Below, piece by piece: positions 5,909-7,635 of a stretch of DNA of 7,635 nt. This DNA is from Firmicutes bacterium CAG:194 (lineage in GTDB: Bacteria; Bacillota; Clostridia; Lachnospirales; Lachnospiraceae): assembly GCA_000432915.1 (NCBI GenBank), contig HF995243.1, positions 19,110 to 26,744 on the forward strand, written 5' to 3'. The notes under the pieces were generated by a model that saw nothing but the letters and a program-made list of their open reading frames with translations, did not search any database and had not been told where the DNA came from. The number at the start of each line of letters is the position of its first letter. The first letter of the stretch is position 1. The translations under genes were made by a program, and so were the position numbers.

Positions 5909-5937
5909 CAAAAAGAAAAACAAGCACTTGCGAAGCA
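5909..5937 (+). repeat. Direct repeat copy 2 (29 nt), in the folA leader
   Basis: Second copy of the repeat at 5782-5810, with one mismatch. Its GAAAAACAA (5915-5923) can pair with the same TTGTTTTTC (5816-5824) used by copy 1, so the two pairings exclude one another. It ends 25 nt before the folA ATG and forms only a small TTGC/GCAA hairpin with a GAA loop. Confidence 0.88.
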
Positions 5938-5953
5938 AAAAAGAAACGAAAAG

Positions 5954-5958
5954 AGGAG
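5954..5958 (+). promoter_or_regulatory. folA ribosome binding site
   Basis: AGAGGAG ends 4 nt before the ATG at 5963, a slightly short but workable spacing. It supports this start, and the protein's MKLIVAVDSNWGIG opening is the normal start of dihydrofolate reductase. Confidence 0.75.
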
Positions 5959-5962
5959 CAAC

Positions 5963-6451
5963 ATGAAATTAATTGTAGCAGTAGACAGCAACTGGGGGAT
6001 CGGATTGAGAAATGCCCTTCTGGTACATATCCCAAGTGATATGAAGTTTTTCCGCAGTGAAACGATGGGCAAGACGATCATCATGGGAAGAAAGACACTG
6101 GAAAGCTTTCCGCAGGCACAGCCGCTTGCGGGCAGAAACAATATTGTGATCACAAAGGATCCGGCTTATCAGGTAAAGGGAGCGGTTGTGGTACACAGCA
6201 TTGAGGAAGCAATAGAAGAAAGTAAAAAATATGATACAGATGTGTATTGTATTGGAGGAGAAAGTGTTTACCGCCAGCTTCTGCCATATTGTGACGAAGC
6301 CTTTATCACGAAGATTGATCACGCTTATGAAGCAGACAGCTTTTTCCCGAATCTGGATGAAATGCCGGAATGGGAAATGACGGAAACAAGTGATGAACAG
6401 ACGTATTTTGATCTGGAATATACTTTCACCAAATACGAAAGAAAGCACTAA
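5963..6451 (+). CDS. folA: Dihydrofolate reductase
   Basis: The 162-residue enzyme reduces dihydrofolate to tetrahydrofolate with NADPH, recycling the dihydrofolate made by ThyA. Its length is normal for the family. Visible motifs are IVAVDSNWGIG (4-14, the loop over the substrate), the catalytic acid D26 in IPSDMKFFR, the NADPH-binding MGRKTLES (41-48), CIGGESVY (96-103) and FITKI with T116 (114-118). It is separated from thyA by 186 bp of repeats and hairpins, so co-transcription depends on read-through. Its TAA (6449-6451) overlaps the TAG of the opposing diguanylate cyclase gene by 4 bp, and the likely terminator lies inside that gene at 6469-6488. Trimethoprim response cannot be inferred safely from the residues seen. 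Confidence 0.97.
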   Translation: MKLIVAVDSNWGIGLRNALLVHIPSDMKFFRSETMGKTIIMGRKTLESFPQAQPLAGRNNIVITKDPAYQVKGAVVVHSIEEAIEESKKYDTDVYCIGGESVYRQLLPYCDEAFITKIDHAYEADSFFPNLDEMPEWEMTETSDEQTYFDLEYTFTKYERKH

Positions 6452-7539
6452 GCAACAATCTGATTTCTACCGGAGGTTTTACCTCGGTATAATTTTTCAT
6501 CAGCACGTGTAATGATGGCATCGATGGATTCGGTCATACTGTATTCTTCGATGCCGCCTGTTATTGTCAGGTGCAGACTCACATCTTTGAAAGTAAATTC
6601 CTGTTCGGCAATACGGGCTCTGATCTGATCGAGCAGCTTATATGCGCGATCCAGATCTGTGTTTTCAAAAGTCAGTAGAAATTCTTCACCACCCCATCTT
6701 GCAACCTGTCCTCTTCCTTCCATACTGCTTTTTAATATATAAGAGAGTGATTTGAGAACATAATCGCCCATGCCATGTCCGTGTTCGTCATTGACATGCT
6801 TGAAAAAGTCGATATCCAGAATTGCCACGCAGAAGTTCATATGATGTTTGACATATTGCTGGGAAAGCATGGAAAGGTGCTGCGTCATGGCACGTCTGTT
6901 CCAAAGAGAAGTCAAAGCATCTGTAGATGCCATCTGCTCCAGCTTTTTGTTGTATTGCAGGATCTTGGCTTCGGAAGCCATGAATTTCTGGTAATAAGCA
7001 TATGCCACATAAGAAAAAGCAAGCGTGGAAAAAAAGATGTTAAAGATAAGGATGAACATTGCAGCGTGACCGCTGATCTCAGCCTGCAGAGGCAGTTTCC
7101 CTTTCAAGATAGCCAGCGCGTTCAGATAAACAGACATAAAAACAGCGTAATGGATTTTTTTGCGGATCGGTATATTTAAACTGAAAAAATATACCATGAT
7201 CGTAATAAAGGCAGTAGGTGCAAAGAAGTATTTCCAGCCGACACGGATCGTCAGCAGGGTGAGCACTGCCAGGACAGAGAAGATATAAAGCAGTGTCCCA
7301 AGCCTGATATGTGCTTCATAAGTGCAGATCATGGCAGCAAGAATCAGACCAATGCAAAATACAACTTCGAGACAGCTGTAAATATATCCTGCATAAGCGA
7401 GTATGATCGTCAGCAATATATAATGAAGAATGCTGATGCAGGAAAGATAACGTACCAGAACAGCCAGATTATTGGATTCGGCACTTACTGCAGTCTCTTT
7501 TTCCATTATCTTTACAAAATTGTTCCATAGTTTTTTCAT
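6448..7539 (-). CDS. Membrane-bound diguanylate cyclase (GGDEF domain)
   Basis: From ATG at 7539 this encodes 363 residues. The frame is open further upstream to a GTG at 7629, but GGGAG a few nt before 7539 and the MKKLWNN start favour the shorter form. Residues 30-183 contain about six membrane segments with no recognised ligand domain. A linker helix (185-203) leads to the GGDEF domain at 204-363: STDALTSLWNRR (205-216), metal-binding D242 in ILDIDFFKHVND (240-251), HGHGMGDYVLK (253-263), the signature RWGGEEF (281-287), and ADEKLYRGKTSGRN (346-359). With GGEEF intact it should make c-di-GMP from two GTP. The inhibitory I-site RxxD normally found five residues before GGEEF is absent (EGRG here), so product feedback may be missing. 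No c-di-GMP receptor or phosphodiesterase gene is in the window. The gene ends tail to tail with folA. Confidence 0.93.
   Translation of the reverse strand: MKKLWNNFVKIMEKETAVSAESNNLAVLVRYLSCISILHYILLTIILAYAGYIYSCLEVVFCIGLILAAMICTYEAHIRLGTLLYIFSVLAVLTLLTIRVGWKYFFAPTAFITIMVYFFSLNIPIRKKIHYAVFMSVYLNALAILKGKLPLQAEISGHAAMFILIFNIFFSTLAFSYVAYAYYQKFMASEAKILQYNKKLEQMASTDALTSLWNRRAMTQHLSMLSQQYVKHHMNFCVAILDIDFFKHVNDEHGHGMGDYVLKSLSYILKSSMEGRGQVARWGGEEFLLTFENTDLDRAYKLLDQIRARIAEQEFTFKDVSLHLTITGGIEEYSMTESIDAIITRADEKLYRGKTSGRNQIVA
6469..6495 (+). terminator. Probable folA terminator inside the opposing gene
   Basis: ACCGGAGGT (6469-6477) pairs with ACCTCGGT (6481-6488), giving eight pairs with one bulged G and a TTT loop. 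It is followed by ATAATTTTT (6489-6497). It starts 18 nt after the folA stop and lies within the 3' end of the minus-strand GGDEF gene, where the same bases encode the conserved LYRGKTSGRN segment. The tail is not a pure T-run, so strength is uncertain. Confidence 0.6.
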
Positions 7540-7635
7540 GTTGATCTCCCATTTATGTAAGCCGCACATGGTGATAACCGGATAGAGGCTATAACCTGCT
7601 GCGCAGACGGCTTGCTCGTTAATAAGCACAAAGCT
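7540..7635 (-). promoter_or_regulatory. Leader region of the diguanylate cyclase gene
   Basis: On the minus strand, AAGCCG (plus 7608-7613) can pair with CGGCTT (plus 7559-7564) across 43 nt. That loop contains two direct copies of GGTTAT (plus 7574-7579 and 7591-7596) and a small ATAG/CTAT hairpin. This could be a structured leader, but it does not match the class I c-di-GMP riboswitch consensus as I know it. No clear promoter was found before the window ends. Confidence 0.3.
7596..7631 (-). repeat. Dispersed repeat, copy B, upstream of the diguanylate cyclase
   Basis: On the minus strand this 36-nt block is a diverged copy of 5825-5859 in the thyA-folA spacer. In both, GCTY and GAGC around a TTAAC-containing loop can pair. 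A C-to-T change in this copy turns a G-C pair into G-U, so the stem is kept. It begins at the edge of the window and may extend beyond it. Confidence 0.7.

Noticed and set aside
5782..5937. CRISPR-like array from repeated units in the thyA-folA spacer.
   Set aside because: There are only two 29-nt copies, a 98-nt gap filled with palindromes, no regular spacers and no cas genes.
5835..5962. Tetrahydrofolate riboswitch ahead of folA.
   Set aside because: The conserved segments of the THF riboswitch as I know them are not present, and the palindromes explain the structure better.
5688..5966. A 92-codon frame running through the end of thyA and the repeat-rich spacer.
   Set aside because: It overlaps thyA out of frame and is composed of the hairpin repeats. 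The composition (Cys/Lys-rich strings) is an artefact of the repeats.
7540..7629. Longer N terminus of the diguanylate cyclase from the GTG at 7629.
   Set aside because: The extra 30 residues come from the repeat-like leader, and the ATG at 7539 has a good GGGAG site.

Overview
The window looks like chromosomal DNA of a low-to-mid GC Firmicute, most likely a gut Lachnospiraceae (Clostridia). This is inferred from strong AGGAGG-type ribosome sites, the style of the ThyA protein, a solitary Rpn-type nuclease tail, and short GCGAAGC palindromes between genes. The species cannot be fixed from sequence alone.

Layout: (1) Positions 2-358 hold the C-terminal end of an Rpn/PDDEXK-type transposase-nuclease whose catalytic part lies outside the window. 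(2) Positions 371-1378 encode a NimA-like flavin split-barrel domain fused to a GNAT acetyltransferase domain. (3) On the minus strand, 1596-2207 encodes a small soluble PocR-type sensor joined to a minimal chemoreceptor signalling tip, followed by a clear terminator. (4) A 321-bp divergent promoter region (2208-2528) carries an extended -10 element on each strand, each followed within about 6 nt of the predicted start by a perfect 9-bp stem-loop. (5) A plus-strand cluster follows: a TraX-family membrane protein (GTG start), a beta-CASP metallo-beta-lactamase RNase-like protein, thymidylate synthase ThyA, and dihydrofolate reductase FolA. (6) On the minus strand, 6448-7539 encodes a six-helix membrane diguanylate cyclase (GGDEF) that meets folA tail to tail with a 4-bp overlap.

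Functional picture: ThyA makes dTMP and turns methylene-THF into dihydrofolate. FolA reduces dihydrofolate back to THF, so the pair forms the dTMP/folate cycle. The beta-CASP protein sits just upstream and is probably co-transcribed with thyA. The receptor-like protein and the diguanylate cyclase are signalling genes with no chemotaxis or c-di-GMP partner genes in view.

The most unusual DNA is the 186-bp thyA-folA spacer. It contains a 60-nt hairpin, a 29-nt direct repeat with one mismatch, three copies of TGCGAAGCA, and a possible three-way junction with a competing pairing. A diverged copy of part of this element lies on the other strand upstream of the diguanylate cyclase (7596-7631), so it is a dispersed repeat family.
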